Shown in pieces: positions 1 to 12,580 of a DNA stretch of 64,000 bases. Source of the stretch: Notolepis coatsorum (Eukaryota; Chordata; Actinopteri; Aulopiformes; Paralepididae). Position numbers and translations under genes: made by a program. Under the pieces are notes generated by a model, which was not told where the DNA came from, made no database searches, and worked only from the letters and a program-made list of their open reading frames with translations. Every line of letters starts with the position of its first letter. Position 1 is the stretch's first letter. The stretch covers positions 51,537,956-51,601,955 of the forward strand of contig OZ020589.1 of assembly GCA_963971535.1 (NCBI GenBank). Direction: 5' to 3'.

Positions 1-230
1 CTGCTATATGGCTCTGAAACCTGGAAAACCACCACTAACATCAACAATAAACTGCAGACCTTCATCAACCATTGTCTGAGACGTATCCTCAGCATCTTCT
101 GGCCAAACACAATCACCAACATCAAGCTGTGGGAATGCACCAAGCAAGAATCAGTGGAGGTCCAGCTGACCAGGAGAAAATGGAGCTGGATTGGGCACAC
201 ACTTCGAAGACACAAAACCGCAATAACTGT
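1..230 (+). pseudogene. RTE-like LINE reverse transcriptase, C-terminal scrap
   Basis: Frame 1 is open from the window edge and reads LLYGSETW, then KLQTFINHCLRRIL, FWPNTITN and RRKWSWIGHTLRR. These motifs also occur, in the same order, in the larger LINE at 18465-21493. They come from the region after the reverse transcriptase palm that is typical of RTE-like elements. Similarity fades after about 226 and the frame then runs on without recognisable motifs. The 5' part lies outside the window. The clade is an inference from motif style. Confidence 0.75.
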
Positions 231-727
231 GTCCCATCTACTGAAGCAGAAATGCCATAACGAGCATCTTTCAAAGACAAACATCCAGAGTCACACAAAG
301 CTCCTGTGTGGCAGGCATATCAGAATCACAATTTCCATGCCAAAGTTCATGACAGAACGCACAAAGAATTATACTTCATTTGTTGAGGTTCGCTGAAACA
401 CACAGTTACGCTACAGCACATACAGTTTAATACAATCGCACACGATGCAGTAGGATGGCACGACTTCCTGTAGAACACGTGGACGTGGATCTCCATGAAT
501 CATATCACTTTGAACTTCAAGAGGAGGTGATGTTTATGTGTGTATGATATTCATGGCATGTGCCCCGGGCTGTTGTGCTTTACAGTATGAGCGCTGATGT
601 TGCTGAGTGATATGAAGGTGCATCTCCTCCAGCTAGTTGGGTGAAGCAGCATGCTCATCACTTCTCTCTACGTAGCCAACAGCACTGCTGATGAGGACAT
701 CTGCTTTTTAGACAGTAAACTGGGTGG
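231..727. other. unassigned sequence
   Basis: No coding motif, RNA gene or terminal repeat was seen here. Open frames are short and end without recognisable motifs. Confidence 0.5.
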
Positions 728-759
728 TCAGACACATACACACACACATGCACACATTT

Positions 760-798
<39 letters not shown>

Positions 799-849
799 GC
801 ATACACACAAACATACACACACACACACATATATACAGTACACATACTG

Positions 850-883
<34 letters not shown>

Positions 884-890
884 AACACAT
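728..890. repeat. compound (CA)n microsatellite
   Basis: Two CA-rich tracts are joined by a short stretch containing the palindromic tacagtacacatactgta. Apparent Thr-His and Cys-Val frames here are products of the repeat. Confidence 0.95.
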
Positions 891-1450
891 TTTAAATACT
901 ACTGTATATTTGAATCTACAGATCAAATCACATGTACATAGGATTTAAATGTTACAGAGGTTCAATGTGCTTTTAGATTCTAAAGCATCTTCTATGGCAC
1001 ACTGGTTGGTTACCTACAGAGAGAACTTCTCTCAAGCTGCTTAGTGCTTCTCGACAGGCCTGCAATCCTCAGGCCACTGCAACTGCACGTTTATGAACAT
1101 GCCAGAGGAGACCAAATATCACCATCATCAGCCAACAATTATAGCCAAAGCCTCTGATCTGTGGCCATGGGACGATACTTAGCCAGTTTGTCCAGGACGG
1201 CTTGTTCATAAAGGGTGAATGCACAACCTCACACACACACCCACACATGCACTTGTGCGATAACCCCCCCCCCCCCCCATACTTTCTCTCATGCACAGCA
1301 CATGCATAAACACACACACACAAATACAGACATGGCATGTATAAACAAACACGCACACACTCCCCCACTCCATGCAGCTTAGCTGAGGAGACATTGAGTT
1401 AATGTGAACTGATAAAAAAATCCACATGTACAAGACCAGGTCCAGCAGAC

Positions 1451-2136
<686 letters not shown>

Positions 2137-2264
2137 CCTCCTCCTCCTCCTCCTCCTCCTCCTCCACCACCACCACCTCCTCCTCCTCCTCCTCCTCCTC
2201 CTCCTCCTCCTCCACTACCACCTTCTCCACCACCTCCTCCTCCTCCACCACCCCCTCCTCCATT
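2137..2264. repeat. (CTC)n trinucleotide repeat with CAC interruptions
   Basis: CTC/CCT units interrupted by CCACCACCA blocks. Frames over it read as poly-Pro, poly-Ser or poly-Glu and have no other coding support. Confidence 0.93.
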
Positions 2265-5021
2265 CTACCGTTACTTGCCGCCTTGATACGTGCTTCAACC
2301 CGAGCACTGTTAACGCCATGCAGATTTTGAAGCCCTGCGTGTAAAACAACCATAAGATATATTTGCTCTTATTCCGAATCCAGAAGTCATGGGATGTGTG
2401 AAGATGTAAAAAGAAAGGTCAGTTCATTCAGCACATAGACGGATACATTCACTTGCGTGTCTTCCACATAAAATATCTCTCTTGACATGATTGCACATTA
2501 TTAATAGCCTACTTGTTATGTTTTGTAACCGACCCCAATCGCACAACACAAGACAGGTATGAGAGTAAGCCAAAACAGGGCAAATATTTATTATAGAACA
2601 AAAAGCGGCACAGGCCCTTTAAGGGAAAACACAAAAACACTAGAGTCAAGGAAATCTGGAAAATGCGGCACTGTGCCTTTAAGAGGCGAACAGGCTAAGG
2701 GACTAAGGCTAAGGGCCAGGGCTAAGGACCAGGGCTAAGTGTCAGGGCCAGGAACAGGGGCACTGGAGAGGGGGACAGGGACAGAGGCCCGGAGAGGCGG
2801 GCTGGAGACAGGGACAGAGAACATGGTTAAGGCCTTGGACAGGGCGAGGGCCAGAGCTGCTTACAGGGATGAGGACAGGGTTCCGACGGCGGAGGCCTGG
2901 CACGGGGACAGGGGCCCGACGGCGGGGGCCTGGCACGGGAACAGGGGCCCGACAGCGGGGCCTGGCACGGAGATCCTCCTCCTCCTCTTCGGATGCTGCA
3001 GACAGGTAGCGCAGAACAAAGGGGGTCCCAGGGGACCGGGATGGGAACACGCCGTCCTCCCGTGGAATACTAGGGAGCGACGACGAGCCTGGGTCCAAGG
3101 GGAACGGGATGGGCACACGCCGTCCTCCCGTGGAATACTAGGGAGCGACGACGAGCCTCACCCCCAGGAACGAGGATCACGAAGAGACGCCTTCCTCCCG
3201 TGGAATCGGGAGCGATGACGAGCCGGCTTGACGTCTGGAGTGGGAACACTGGAAAACCTCCCGTAGAGAATTAGAGAGCGAAGACGGTGTCCCACTCCAG
3301 GCAAACGGCGACAGGTGGTGATGGCTGGCACGTCGTCTCACGCCGGAGATGCGGCAGGTGATGGTAACGTACAGGATGGTAATGTACAGAACTCCATGAA
3401 CACAGAGTGTACACAGATACAGATACAGAACGAACACAGAGTCCAGAACACAGAATCCAGAACACAGAATCCAGAACACAGAATCCAGAACACAGAACGA
3501 CCCGACAAGAACTGGAGGGGAGTCTGCAACCTATGTACTCTCCCGAGGTGATTGCAAACTCCCAACAGGTGCGTGAAGCAGTGGCGGTTGGAATGCCCCA
3601 CGGGCCCTGAGGCGAGATTGACAGCTCTTGACAGCTCGGGCCAGCTCGGCCCCCCCCCCCCCCCCCACACCACCTGACCCGGCACCGGGACATCCCTCCC
3701 TCCTCCCACGTGTGCGCAACACGGACATTAATAAGAACGCTTCAATAAGGAAAGTCACGGAGCATGGAGGGTCATAAAAAAATAAAGTGATCAAATCGCT
3801 TTTGTCTTCTCTCTTCTACTGTGAAGCCAAGCTTGGTCATGCAGGTCTCTCTCCCATCTCTCTCTCCTATGATCCCAATATCTCTCACACACAATTCTGG
3901 AAATTCCTGGAATAGTGGAATAAAACAGGAAAAACGTTTCAGCACCACGGAGAGTGTTCTCTGCACTGCCGCCGCGCGGTATATAAAGCAGGCCCAGGCT
4001 CGCCACAACAGTGGATTTAAAAGCCTTTTATAGATAATTCATTTGTATCGCAACGGAGTCACGGATCTAGTCTTGCCACGTAGCATTATGTAGACAAAAT
4101 TCATATAGAATAAACAAGTCTAAAACAAAGACTTTTAAACGAAGTTTAGCCTATTAAATCATTTTATAAGCATTCGTTTATTTGCGTCTGTGTGAGAACT
4201 GAAGCAACCACCATCTGCAGAACACCAGCCCAGCTCTCTCTGTCCCCACGCTGGCCGTGAGGCCGCGGTGGTATATAAAGTCACTGTGACTGAACTGCTT
4301 GGCTGTTCTGAATCTGACTGGTGGTTATGCCTGTAAAGTGCAAACAAAGGTTGATAAATGATCTCTAAAAACCAAGTATGTTATTTACATTAATAAGCGC
4401 CATGGCTGCTGGGCCGCCGCCGCCCTAATAGATGTATAAATATAAGTTTATGGTAAACTGTAATCTCATTATCTGTCCAACAGTCCAAGGTTACCTGCTG
4501 CTGCATGGTAGTTGACACACCGCGGCTGAAGGCAGTGTCCGTGCCGGGCATGTTGTCGGGTGATCAGGTGAAGGGCTTGTTGTTGTTGGGGATGGGAGGT
4601 CAGGAGGAGGAGGAACGTCGGCACGAGGCCCTGTTACTTTTATAACAAATGCGTCTAATTTAGGTAGCTTTGCGTTCTTCTCGTCCCGTTCTTTTTTGTC
4701 TGTTCTTTTTTGACGGCCACATTTATGTTTGTAAGGCTTAGGCGGCATGGTTGCGGAATATAATGGATCATTCACTTTCACTCACTGATGATTTCACTCG
4801 CTGTAAGAGACAGACGTCTCCTGTTCGTTTTAATTTCCGCACCAGGTAAATTGTCTCATGACGCAATGATGCATTGATTGCTGGGTAATGTTGTTGTCCT
4901 CCAGTAACAAGTCAGATTTTGCACTGGAGGCACAACAGGAGAGACAACATTTCCCAGCAATCATCATTCTTTAATTTATTTTAGGCTACAATCGGGAAGA
5001 ATAGGAGGGCCTATTAGTTTC

Positions 5022-5304
5022 TATGTCAAATGTATATACTCCCTTTTCTTGACTCCTTCTGTATCACAAACAGTACTGTATTTGCAAATCTGGTATGTCA
5101 TAAATGTATAGATGTAGCAGTACTGACTATCTGTATGTCATGTATGTCATAAATGTCCTGATGAATTGAAAATGGGGGACCCTGATGTAAACAAGACGAA
5201 AGTCTTTCTCTGGTCTGCATCCCCTTAACAATTGTGTGTATTGAGCTGTACTGTATTGTACCCATTCTGCAATCTGTTAATAAAGTTTTCAATCAATCAA
5301 TCAA
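5022..5304 (+). mobile_element. 5'-truncated LINE 3' tail (family A)
   Basis: It matches the reverse complement of 52805-53100, the 3' region of the longest family A copy. The end is ...aataaagttttcaatcaa with short (TCAA)n units, a typical LINE terminus of the CR1/L2 type. Confidence 0.8.
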
Positions 5305-5326
5305 GCCTGACAGCGTGGGGACAGAG

Positions 5327-5436
5327 AGAGGAGAGGAGAGGAGAGGAGAGGAGATGAGAGGAGAGGAGAGGAGAGGAGAGGAGAGGAGAGGAGAGGAGAG
5401 GAGAGGAGAGGAGAGGAGAGGAGAGGAGAGGAGAGG
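5327..5436. repeat. (GGAGA)n pentanucleotide array
   Basis: About 22 units, lying within one arm of the inverted repeat. The opposite arm has only agctctctctgtcc at the equivalent place, so the array is a local expansion after the arms formed. Confidence 0.93.
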
Positions 5437-6106
5437 GCTGGGCTGGGCTGGTGTTCTGCAGATGGTTGCTTCAGTGTTCTCACGCAGACCACAAATAAAC
5501 GAACGCTTATAAAATGATTTAATAGGCTAAACTTCGTTTAAAAGTCTTTGTTTTAGACTTGTTTATTCTATTTGAATTTATTCTACATAATGCTACGTGG
5601 CACGACTAGATCCATGACTCCGTTGCGATACAAATAAATTATCTATAAAAGTGCCCTATCTTTTAAATCCATCCACTGCTGTGGCGAGCCTGGGGCGAGC
5701 CTTTATCGCTACCGGGAAAACATAGGGGGAACATAGGGGGCCCGGGGAACATAGAACCCTTTTGGAACATGGGAAACATAGGGGGCCCGGGGAACATAGG
5801 ACCCGGGCCCCGGGGCATGGCGCAATGCAGTCTGTCATCCAGTCCCACGAACGAACGGCAACTCCATTCAGTCCCGGGCCGGGCCCGGGCCCTAGACCCC
5901 CCGCGGGCCCTAAGGCGGCTGCCTCAGCCGCCTCGCCTATATATCCGCGGCTGGCGTGAAGGTAGAGGATCAAGGAAGTCCAAGGGTGGGGGCTGGTGAA
6001 GAGTAGAGGAGAGTAAATCATCGCAAGGGTGGGGGCTGGTGAAGAGTAGAGGAGAGTAGACAGGGAAAACACAGGAAAAAGGTCCAGGGACAGGCGAATC
6101 CTCACA

Positions 6107-6567
6107 GTACCTCCCCCTCCACAGGAGCCACCGGGCGACCCAAAAAATCAGACAGCGGGGCAGGGGACATGACAAAGCAAAAAATAAATAAAACTGGGCC
6201 ATGCTAGCAGGGGAAGCTACACCTAAAGTGGGGCTAGCAGAGGGACTGGGTAGCTGCCAGAGCATTGCTAGCTACAGGGTCTATACTAGCTGTACTGCTA
6301 CATTAGAATAGAGGCTGCGCTAGCTGCCGGAGCTAGGCTAGCAGACAGGGCTGGACTAGCAAAGGAGAACAAGCTAGCTGAAAGGACAGTCCTAGCTGTA
6401 GGGAACAGGGTAGCTAACAGGGGAGCTAACGAGGCTAACAGGGGAGCTAACAGGGGAGTCAACAGGGGAACTAACAGGGGAACTAGAGGGAACTAGAGGG
6501 AACTAACAGGGGCTAACTCACATACACTGTCTGTGCTGGCTGGGGTCGTCGACTGATCGGGTCGTAC
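6107..6567 (-). other. internal region of LTR element 1
   Basis: It begins gtacctccccctcc after the left LTR and contains degenerate tandem units built on gctagctgcagggg and gctaacagggga. It has no coherent coding frame. The same kind of sequence fills the internal region of the element at 50057-51938. Confidence 0.65.
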
Positions 6568-7851
6568 TGTTATGGTTTGTAACCGACCCCAATCGCACAA
6601 CACAAGACAGGTATGAGAGTAAGCCAAAACAGGGCAAATATTTATTATAGAACAAAAAGCGGCACAGTCCCTTTAAGGGAAAACACAAAAACACTAGAGT
6701 CAAGGAAATCTGGAAAATGCGGCACTGTGCCTTTAAGAGGCGAACAGGCTAAGGGACTAAGGCTAAGGGCCAGGGCTAAGGACCAGGGCTAAGTGTCAGG
6801 GCCAGGAACAGGGGCACTGGAGAGGGGGACAGGGACAGAGGCCCGGAGAGGCGGGCTGGAGACAGGGACAGAGAACAGGGTTAAGGCCTTGGACAGGGCG
6901 AGGGCCAGAGCTGCTTACAGGGATGAGGACAGGGTTCCGACGGCGGAGGCCTGGCACGGGGACAGGGGCCCGACGGCGGAGGCCTGGCACGGGAACAGGG
7001 GCCTGACGGCGGAGGCCTGGCACGGGGACAGGGGCCCAACGGCGGGGGCCTGGCACGGGAACAGGGGCCCGACAGCGGGGCCTGGCACGGAGATCCTCCT
7101 CTTCGGATGCTGCAGACGGGCAGCGCAGAACAAAGGGGGTCCCAGGGGACCGGGATGGGAACACTCCGTCCTCCCGTGGAATACTAGGGAGCGACGACGA
7201 GCCTGGGTCCAAGGGGAACAGGATGGGCACACGCCGTCCTCCCGTGGAATACTAGGAAGCGACGACGAGCCTCACCCCCAGGAACGAGGATCACGAAGAG
7301 ACGCCTTCCTCCCGTGGAATCGGGAGCGATGACGAGCCGGCTTGACGTCTGGAGTGGGAACACTGGAAAACCTCCCGTAGAGAATTAGAGAGCGAAGACG
7401 GTGTCCCACTCCAGGCAAACGGCGACAGGTGGTGATGGCTGGCACGTCGTCTCACGCCGGAGACGCGGCAGGTGATGGTAACGTACAGGATGGTAACGTA
7501 CAGAACTCCATGAACACAGAGTGTACACAGATACAGATACAGAACGAACACAGAGTCCAGAACACAGAATCCAGAACACAGAATCCAGAACACAGAATCC
7601 AGAACACAGAATCCAGAACACAGAACGACCCGACAAGGACTGGAGGGGAGTCTGCAACCTATGTACTCTCCCGAGGTGATTGCAAACTCCCAACAGGTGC
7701 GTGAAGGTAGAGGATCAAGGAAGTCCAAGGGTGGGGGCTGGTGAAGAGTAGAGGAGAGTAAATCATCGCAAGGGTGGGGGCTGGTGAAGAGTAGAGGAGA
7801 GTAGACAGGGAAAACACAGGAAAAAGGTCCAGGGACAGGCGAATCCTCACA
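6568..7851 (-). repeat. LTR of element 1, intact copy (1284 bp)
   Basis: Starts tgttatggtttgtaaccg and ends gcgaatcctcaca. It is close to identical with the split copy but has more units in both minisatellites. The minus-strand polyadenylation-type signal lies in ctataataaatatttgcc. Confidence 0.75.
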
Positions 7852-8280
<429 letters not shown>

Positions 8281-8529
8281 ACGAACAGGTTGGGGTACAA
8301 TGCGTTCTCTATGGATCTTTGCTCAAGTTGTCTGCAGCTTGAGACAAAATACGACGTTTAAGTTGTACAGACTTCTTATTTTGACTCTGCCAAGCCGGAC
8401 CAGACTGGACTGACCATATTAGCTGCTTGGTTTGCTAAAATAGCTAAACCATTTGAGCTTATGTCCTGGATCATTAACATCCGTATTGTTAAGAGGTAAC
8501 AAGATATAATAAGTGCGGTGAGTTTGATG

Positions 8530-8587
8530 ATGATTATTATAATGATGGTGATGGTGAAGATGATGATGATGATGATGATGATGATGC

Positions 8588-8676
<89 letters not shown>
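8530..8676. repeat. (GAT)n microsatellite
   Basis: A trinucleotide array with a few single-base interruptions (gct, att). Confidence 0.95.
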
Positions 8677-8939
8677 TTAGCTAACTGAGAAGGTTAGCCT
8701 ACTTTTCCAAGTTGGTAAAATATAAGCCTACAGAGGCAACTTTAAGGAGCTGTGCATCAAGAGCTATATGGACAACCTGCATTGTGGTGCACATCCGTTG
8801 TCCTTATTTAAATAATAAGATCCCACTAAAATAAGAGAACGGGTGACAGAAAAGTGAGTAACAGCCTTCAACAACTTGTAAGGACGGAGGTGACATCGAT
8901 ATACTTGATGTACCTACGCGGACTCGCGGAGTCGAGGGG

Positions 8940-9066
<127 letters not shown>

Positions 9067-9154
9067 GGCGCGCCAGAAGTCCAGCCATCGACAAGGGATG
9101 ATAGTTTTACGCAGCGCATCCTTCTCCGACGGAAGTTTGACATCTGCCGTCGGC

Positions 9155-9161
9155 GAGAGAG

Positions 9162-9207
<46 letters not shown>
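9155..9207. repeat. (GA)n microsatellite, second tract
   Basis: A GA array with one GC interruption, ending 27 bp before the candidate start codon. Confidence 0.95.
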
Positions 9208-9209
<2 letters not shown>

Positions 9210-9233
9210 GGGAATTTCTGAGCCACTACTACG

Positions 9234-9303
9234 ATGGAACCGTGGAAGTGTGTTGGGTCTGTATTCATTGGGATTTACCTGTGGATCACATTCTACTGCC
9301 AAG
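9234..9303 (+). CDS. candidate first coding exon: signal peptide of a secreted or membrane protein
   Basis: The ATG at 9234 has A at -3 and G at +4, a strong initiation context. An in-frame TGA lies at 9219-9221, so the frame starts here. The 23 codons begin MEPWKC, continue with a hydrophobic core (VFIGIYLWITF) and finish with YCQ: the build of a signal peptide. Position 9303 is followed by an exact consensus donor (AAG|GTGAGT), giving a phase 1 junction, which is common after signal-peptide exons. Read through, the frame stops at once (TAA at 9313). Upstream sequence is CpG-containing and GA-rich. I could not identify the gene. The PWKC motif recalls some IgLON family signal peptides, but that is too short to count. 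No downstream exon was found, so the rest may lie beyond a long intron or beyond the window. Confidence 0.5.
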
Positions 9304-9309
9304 GTGAGT
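9304..9309 (+). promoter_or_regulatory. consensus 5' splice site
   Basis: GTGAGT directly follows AAG at the end of the candidate signal-peptide exon. It matches the U1 consensus at all six intron positions. Confidence 0.5.
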
Positions 9310-9313
9310 GGTA

Positions 9314-9932
9314 AATAATGGGGGGGGGTATCTCAGCATGTTTTAAACGTCTGTCGGATGATGAACAGAGAGAGAGCAGATGTTGAAGGCGCGGATAAAA
9401 AGCAAACGGAACAAGGTTCAACGCAGATGTTCGCCTTTGGGACAATTTTGGGATGTGATGATTCCATGAGTAAATACTTTAAAAGTGAAAAGATCCAACA
9501 GATCCTCACCTCGGGGGGCTTCTTTCAGTCCAGATTTAGGCTGGGAGCGAGAGGAGCATTAGCTGCGTGGCCACAGCACACTGAGATATATTTGTAGTCC
9601 TAATTTAACATCGGAAAACATCGGAAAGTGTATGTTTGTGTGTTTATTTTTTATTTGGGGGGGGGGGGGGGCAATGTTTGCGTTCCAGCGAGCGCGCGAG
9701 CCCTCTAAGGCTCCCCGGACCACTTTAATAGCCTATACACCAACATCTGGCCCGGTAAGGAAGGCGCCGAGGCGGTGACGCACCACCAAAACAGCGTTTT
9801 TACCAACGGAAAGGCTATCTGTAATCGGAGGTTTAATTAAATGCATGACAGCCGTGTTGGTATATGGAGAGAAACATGCGAGATGTCAAAACGCTTACGT
9901 TCTCTGACGTAAACGTTTACAGTTCTGATGTT
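9314..9932. other. putative intron start; no gene seen
   Basis: CpG-containing sequence downstream of the candidate donor. It has a G-run near 9658-9671 and the short palindrome gtaaacgtttac near 9909-9920. No coding motif was found. Confidence 0.4.
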
Positions 9933-10023
9933 ACAGTAAATTTCGCAGAGTAAATTTGACTCAAACTGAGTACATTTTACTCAAACTCAGTTTGAGTCAA
10001 ATTTACTCTGCGAAATTTACTGT
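9933..10023. repeat. perfect 39-bp inverted repeat with 13-nt loop
   Basis: Bases 9933-9971 are the exact reverse complement of 9985-10023; the loop is 9972-9984. The arms contain a repeated gagtaaattt / gactcaaact theme. It could be a foldback element or small MITE remnant. No target duplication could be fixed. Confidence 0.93.
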
Positions 10024-10562
10024 GATGGATGTTTAATTCTGAATCGACGGTGCAATTAGTGCAGTTGCACGGGGCCACAGAAGCAATCAGAGGTCCATCT
10101 GGGCAGGAGAAATGATTACTCCAAATCAACAATCAATAAGATACTAATTGTTACCAAGAGACTATCTACCATGAAACTTCCATCCTGCAAACAACGAACC
10201 ATCCTTTGATCAGCACCATGGACACAGCCAAAAAAAATATTAGGAACATCAAATCAAGACAAACACTAATGTAGCTTAAACATAGAACACAGAGCCAGTG
10301 AGAAAAGCACAGCAAGTCATTAAAGTCCAGCATGAAAGATGACGGCATCTGATCACACAATCACTTGCATTTATATAATTATCATTCATCAGCATTGGCA
10401 CAGCGGCCAAATATAATCAGATTACAGTAGATGTGCATTTTCCGACATTGTCTATCAGAGCTATACCAGTTAAGCTACATTTCAATATTTAAATCCCTGG
10501 TCCTGCACTGCAGATCAAAGAGAAACATGTACTCTTCCATATGGGCCTTGTCACAATACTCC
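10024..10562. other. unassigned sequence
   Basis: No coding motif or repeat boundary recognised. Confidence 0.4.
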
Positions 10563-10857
10563 TGATTGATTGATTGATTGAAAACTTTAATTAACAGGTG
10601 CAGAATGGGTACAGTACAGTACAACTCAATACACACAATTGTTAAGGGGATGCAGACCAGAGAAAGACTTTCGTCTTGTTTTACATCAGGATCCCCCATT
10701 TATGACATACACAACAACAACATACAGATACAGATATAAAAATCTAATCTAATCATCTAATCTAATCTAATCATGACATTTATGACATACATGACATACA
10801 GATATGCAGTACTGTTACATTTGTGACATACAAAATATGCAAATATACAGTACTGTT
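10563..10857 (-). mobile_element. 5'-truncated LINE 3' tail (family A), reverse
   Basis: Begins with (TGAT/TGATTGA)n, then gcagaatgggtacagtacag and caatacacacaattgttaagg, as in the 3' end of the LINE at 52805-54234. A short tctaatctaatc expansion lies inside. Confidence 0.8.
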
Positions 10858-11324
10858 AAATCTACTCCTGGCTGGCAGGAGAAGGGCGTCGCGGTTGGGC
10901 TGCTGCGTTTGTGGTGGTGGTGGGACGCTCGTAAGAAGCTGAGAGCGGGAGGCCAATGTGTGTTCTGTTTCAGTGGTGGGTAGAAAAGATGCATTTTTAA
11001 TCAAATATGCAGTTTTGTAACATTTCAATAATGAGCAGCAAAAACACATCAATTAATGTGATTTAAAACCAAGTGCTCAACATAGGGAGGTAAGGTGGTA
11101 AGCATATCATTATAATAGTATCGACATTTATTGATGTTGTTGATTGGGTGATTTGGCGACTGATTGGAGTTTGTCTATTTGTCTATGATGCTTAAAGGGG
11201 GAAATTATAATTGATAATTCATGATAATTTATCCTTCCCCGATGGGCCCCTGATTGCTTCCGGACTCCACCGATTGCACCGCCATTGATGGCACTGGTCT
11301 GCTTTGTCATTGTCTGGAGTGTGT

Positions 11325-11396
11325 TTGATTGATTGATTAAAAACGTTATTAACAGATTGCAGAATGGGTACAATACAGTACGGCTCAGTGTAAATT
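11325..11396 (-). mobile_element. LINE 3' tip (family A), reverse
   Basis: Only the last 70 bp or so of the family A tail is kept: (GATT)n, then cagattgcagaatgggtaca. It abuts a different LINE fragment on the other strand. Confidence 0.75.
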
Positions 11397-11560
11397 CCAG
11401 CCTAAGTTCCAGCCAGCTTTTAGTCACACAGCCTTTTCTGTAAGAGCAGCACACACCTGGAACAGTCTGCCAACACGGCTCAGGGAGTATGAAAGATACA
11501 TTTAATTTAAATCAAACTTAAAATCTTGGTTGAGAGATGGTCAAGTGTGAGACCATTTTC
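11397..11560 (+). pseudogene. LINE ORF2 C-terminal scrap
   Basis: The plus strand reads SHTAFSVRAAHTWNSLPTRL and then, after a stop, FKSNLKSWL. The W-N-x-L-P motif followed by F-K-x-x-L-K is the usual C-terminal end of CR1/L2/Rex-type LINE polyproteins. Stops interrupt it. Confidence 0.6.
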
Positions 11561-11639
11561 ACTGAGGGGTTGTAATGTATTTTAAATGTATTTTAATGTA
11601 TTGTAATGTATTTTATCAGCAGGCTTGTAACCTACTAAT

Positions 11640-12264
11640 TATTGTACTGTGCTTTAATTATTGTAGTGCTCATGACACTTGCCCCAGAGACTACGGTTGA
11701 AAATTAGCCAACCTGGCTAAACTGGCATATTTACAGTAATGTTCCTTAATATGCACTATCTCTGTATTTTAAACCAATACATACAAATACAAGAGAAAGA
11801 GTGAGATAGAGAGTAAGTTATGATGCTGTGCATGCGTCCACCTCTCTCACCCTCTCATGACAGCTGTGATGGAAGGCTCCTTTGGTATGCTACTACTGGT
11901 ATGTCTGAGGTTTGCCTTTTGACCTGCCCTCAATATATCTGTAGGCACAGCGTGAAAGGGACTCCGGGAGGAGGGAAGTTAGACTGCTTTGTTCATCAAG
12001 GTCATGCCTGATGGAGGAAATTAAATGCCTGTTTATGCAACTTCAGGAAGTGTCAATATGTTTTATTCCCCTGCTGCACCACTAATGTGCCTTGTATAGA
12101 TTCCCTCTAGTAAATGTGAAGTGTATTTGACATGGACATGGATTATAAGACTTGTCTCCTGCATGTAGTATAAATTACACCCACATGCACACGCTTGTGA
12201 GTGGGTATTGCAATCACTCCTGTCCGTGAGTGTGTGTGTGTCTGTGTCTGTCTGTCTGTATGTT
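11640..12264. other. unassigned sequence
   Basis: No gene recognised. A short tgtgtgtctgtctgtctg tract lies near 12230-12262. Confidence 0.4.
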
Positions 12265-12580
12265 GCACAAATTCGCACAAATTCACTTCAAGGTCCTCGA
12301 CCTGGCATATCGTGCAGCGAAGGGAATGGCTCCTGCCTACCTCCGGTCAATGGTCTCTCTAACTACACACCCTCAAGACCCCGCTGCTCTACATCTTCTG
12401 GCCGTCTCAGACCCACTCCTATCCGAGCTCCAGGAGGGTCATCAAAGAGAAACTGCCTATTCTCTGTCCTCACTCCACAATGGTGGAACGAACTTCCCAC
12501 CACAGTTAGGACAGCCGAAACACGATACATGTTTCGCAGTCGACTAGAAACGCACGTCTTCAATCAATATCTGAAAAGAA
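12265..12580 (+). pseudogene. L2/CR1-like LINE C-terminal fragment
   Basis: Across two frames the plus strand reads FKVLDLAYRAAKGMAPAYL, then RLRPTPIRAPGGSS and FSVLTPQWWNELPTTVR, ending FRSRLETHVFNQYLK. This is the same protein region as 28078-28437 and would follow the segment seen at 49148. At least one frameshift breaks it. It ends in an AT-rich tail. Confidence 0.8.

Larger units (their letters stand above)
3992..5695. repeat. large inverted repeat inside the hAT
   Basis: The left arm (about 3992-4253) is the reverse complement of the right arm (about 5309-5695), including the shared words attgtatcgcaacggagtc / gactccgttgcgatacaa and the CTGCAGA region. The right arm is longer because a short GAGAG run has grown into a 110-bp tandem array. 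The loop holds a LINE 3' tail that ends exactly where the right arm begins. Confidence 0.8.
3579..5953. mobile_element. hAT-type DNA transposon, non-autonomous
   Basis: The target duplication GCGTGAAG lies at 3571-3578 and 5954-5961. The left end starts cagtggcgg; the right end read inward starts cagccgcgg. Removing the element restores the LTR sequence seen at 7690-7715. No transposase frame is visible. It contains a large inverted repeat, a LINE 3' tail and a GGAGA expansion. Confidence 0.85.
2514..6106 (-). repeat. LTR of element 1, split by a hAT
   Basis: The repeat aligns with 6568-7851 from 2514 to 3578 and again from 5954 to 6106. The gap is filled by a hAT with an 8-bp duplication. 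It carries two minisatellite blocks: units built on ggcggaggcctggcacggg near 2885-2970, and ccagaacacagaat near 3442-3500. It has fewer copies of both than the sister repeat. Confidence 0.75.
2514..7851 (-). mobile_element. non-autonomous LTR retroelement 1 (reverse orientation)
   Basis: Two long direct repeats (2514-6106 with a hAT inserted, and 6568-7851) flank a 461-bp internal region. Both start TGTTATG and end CTCACA on the plus strand, so they have TGT...ACA ends. On the minus strand the internal region ends in a purine-rich tract (ggagggggaggtac) directly before the repeat, as a polypurine tract would. An AATAAA signal lies near the other end of the repeat. This sets the orientation. 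Flanks are ctact (left) and ttact (right), a 4/5 match for a 5-bp target duplication. No gag or pol frame is present, so it would depend on another element. Superfamily is not certain; Gypsy-like is my best guess. Confidence 0.7.

Noticed and set aside
2739..3218. 159-codon frame and its copy at 6793-7332
   Set aside because: Lies inside LTRs of element 1 and reads minisatellite units; the frame is shared only because the LTRs are copies.
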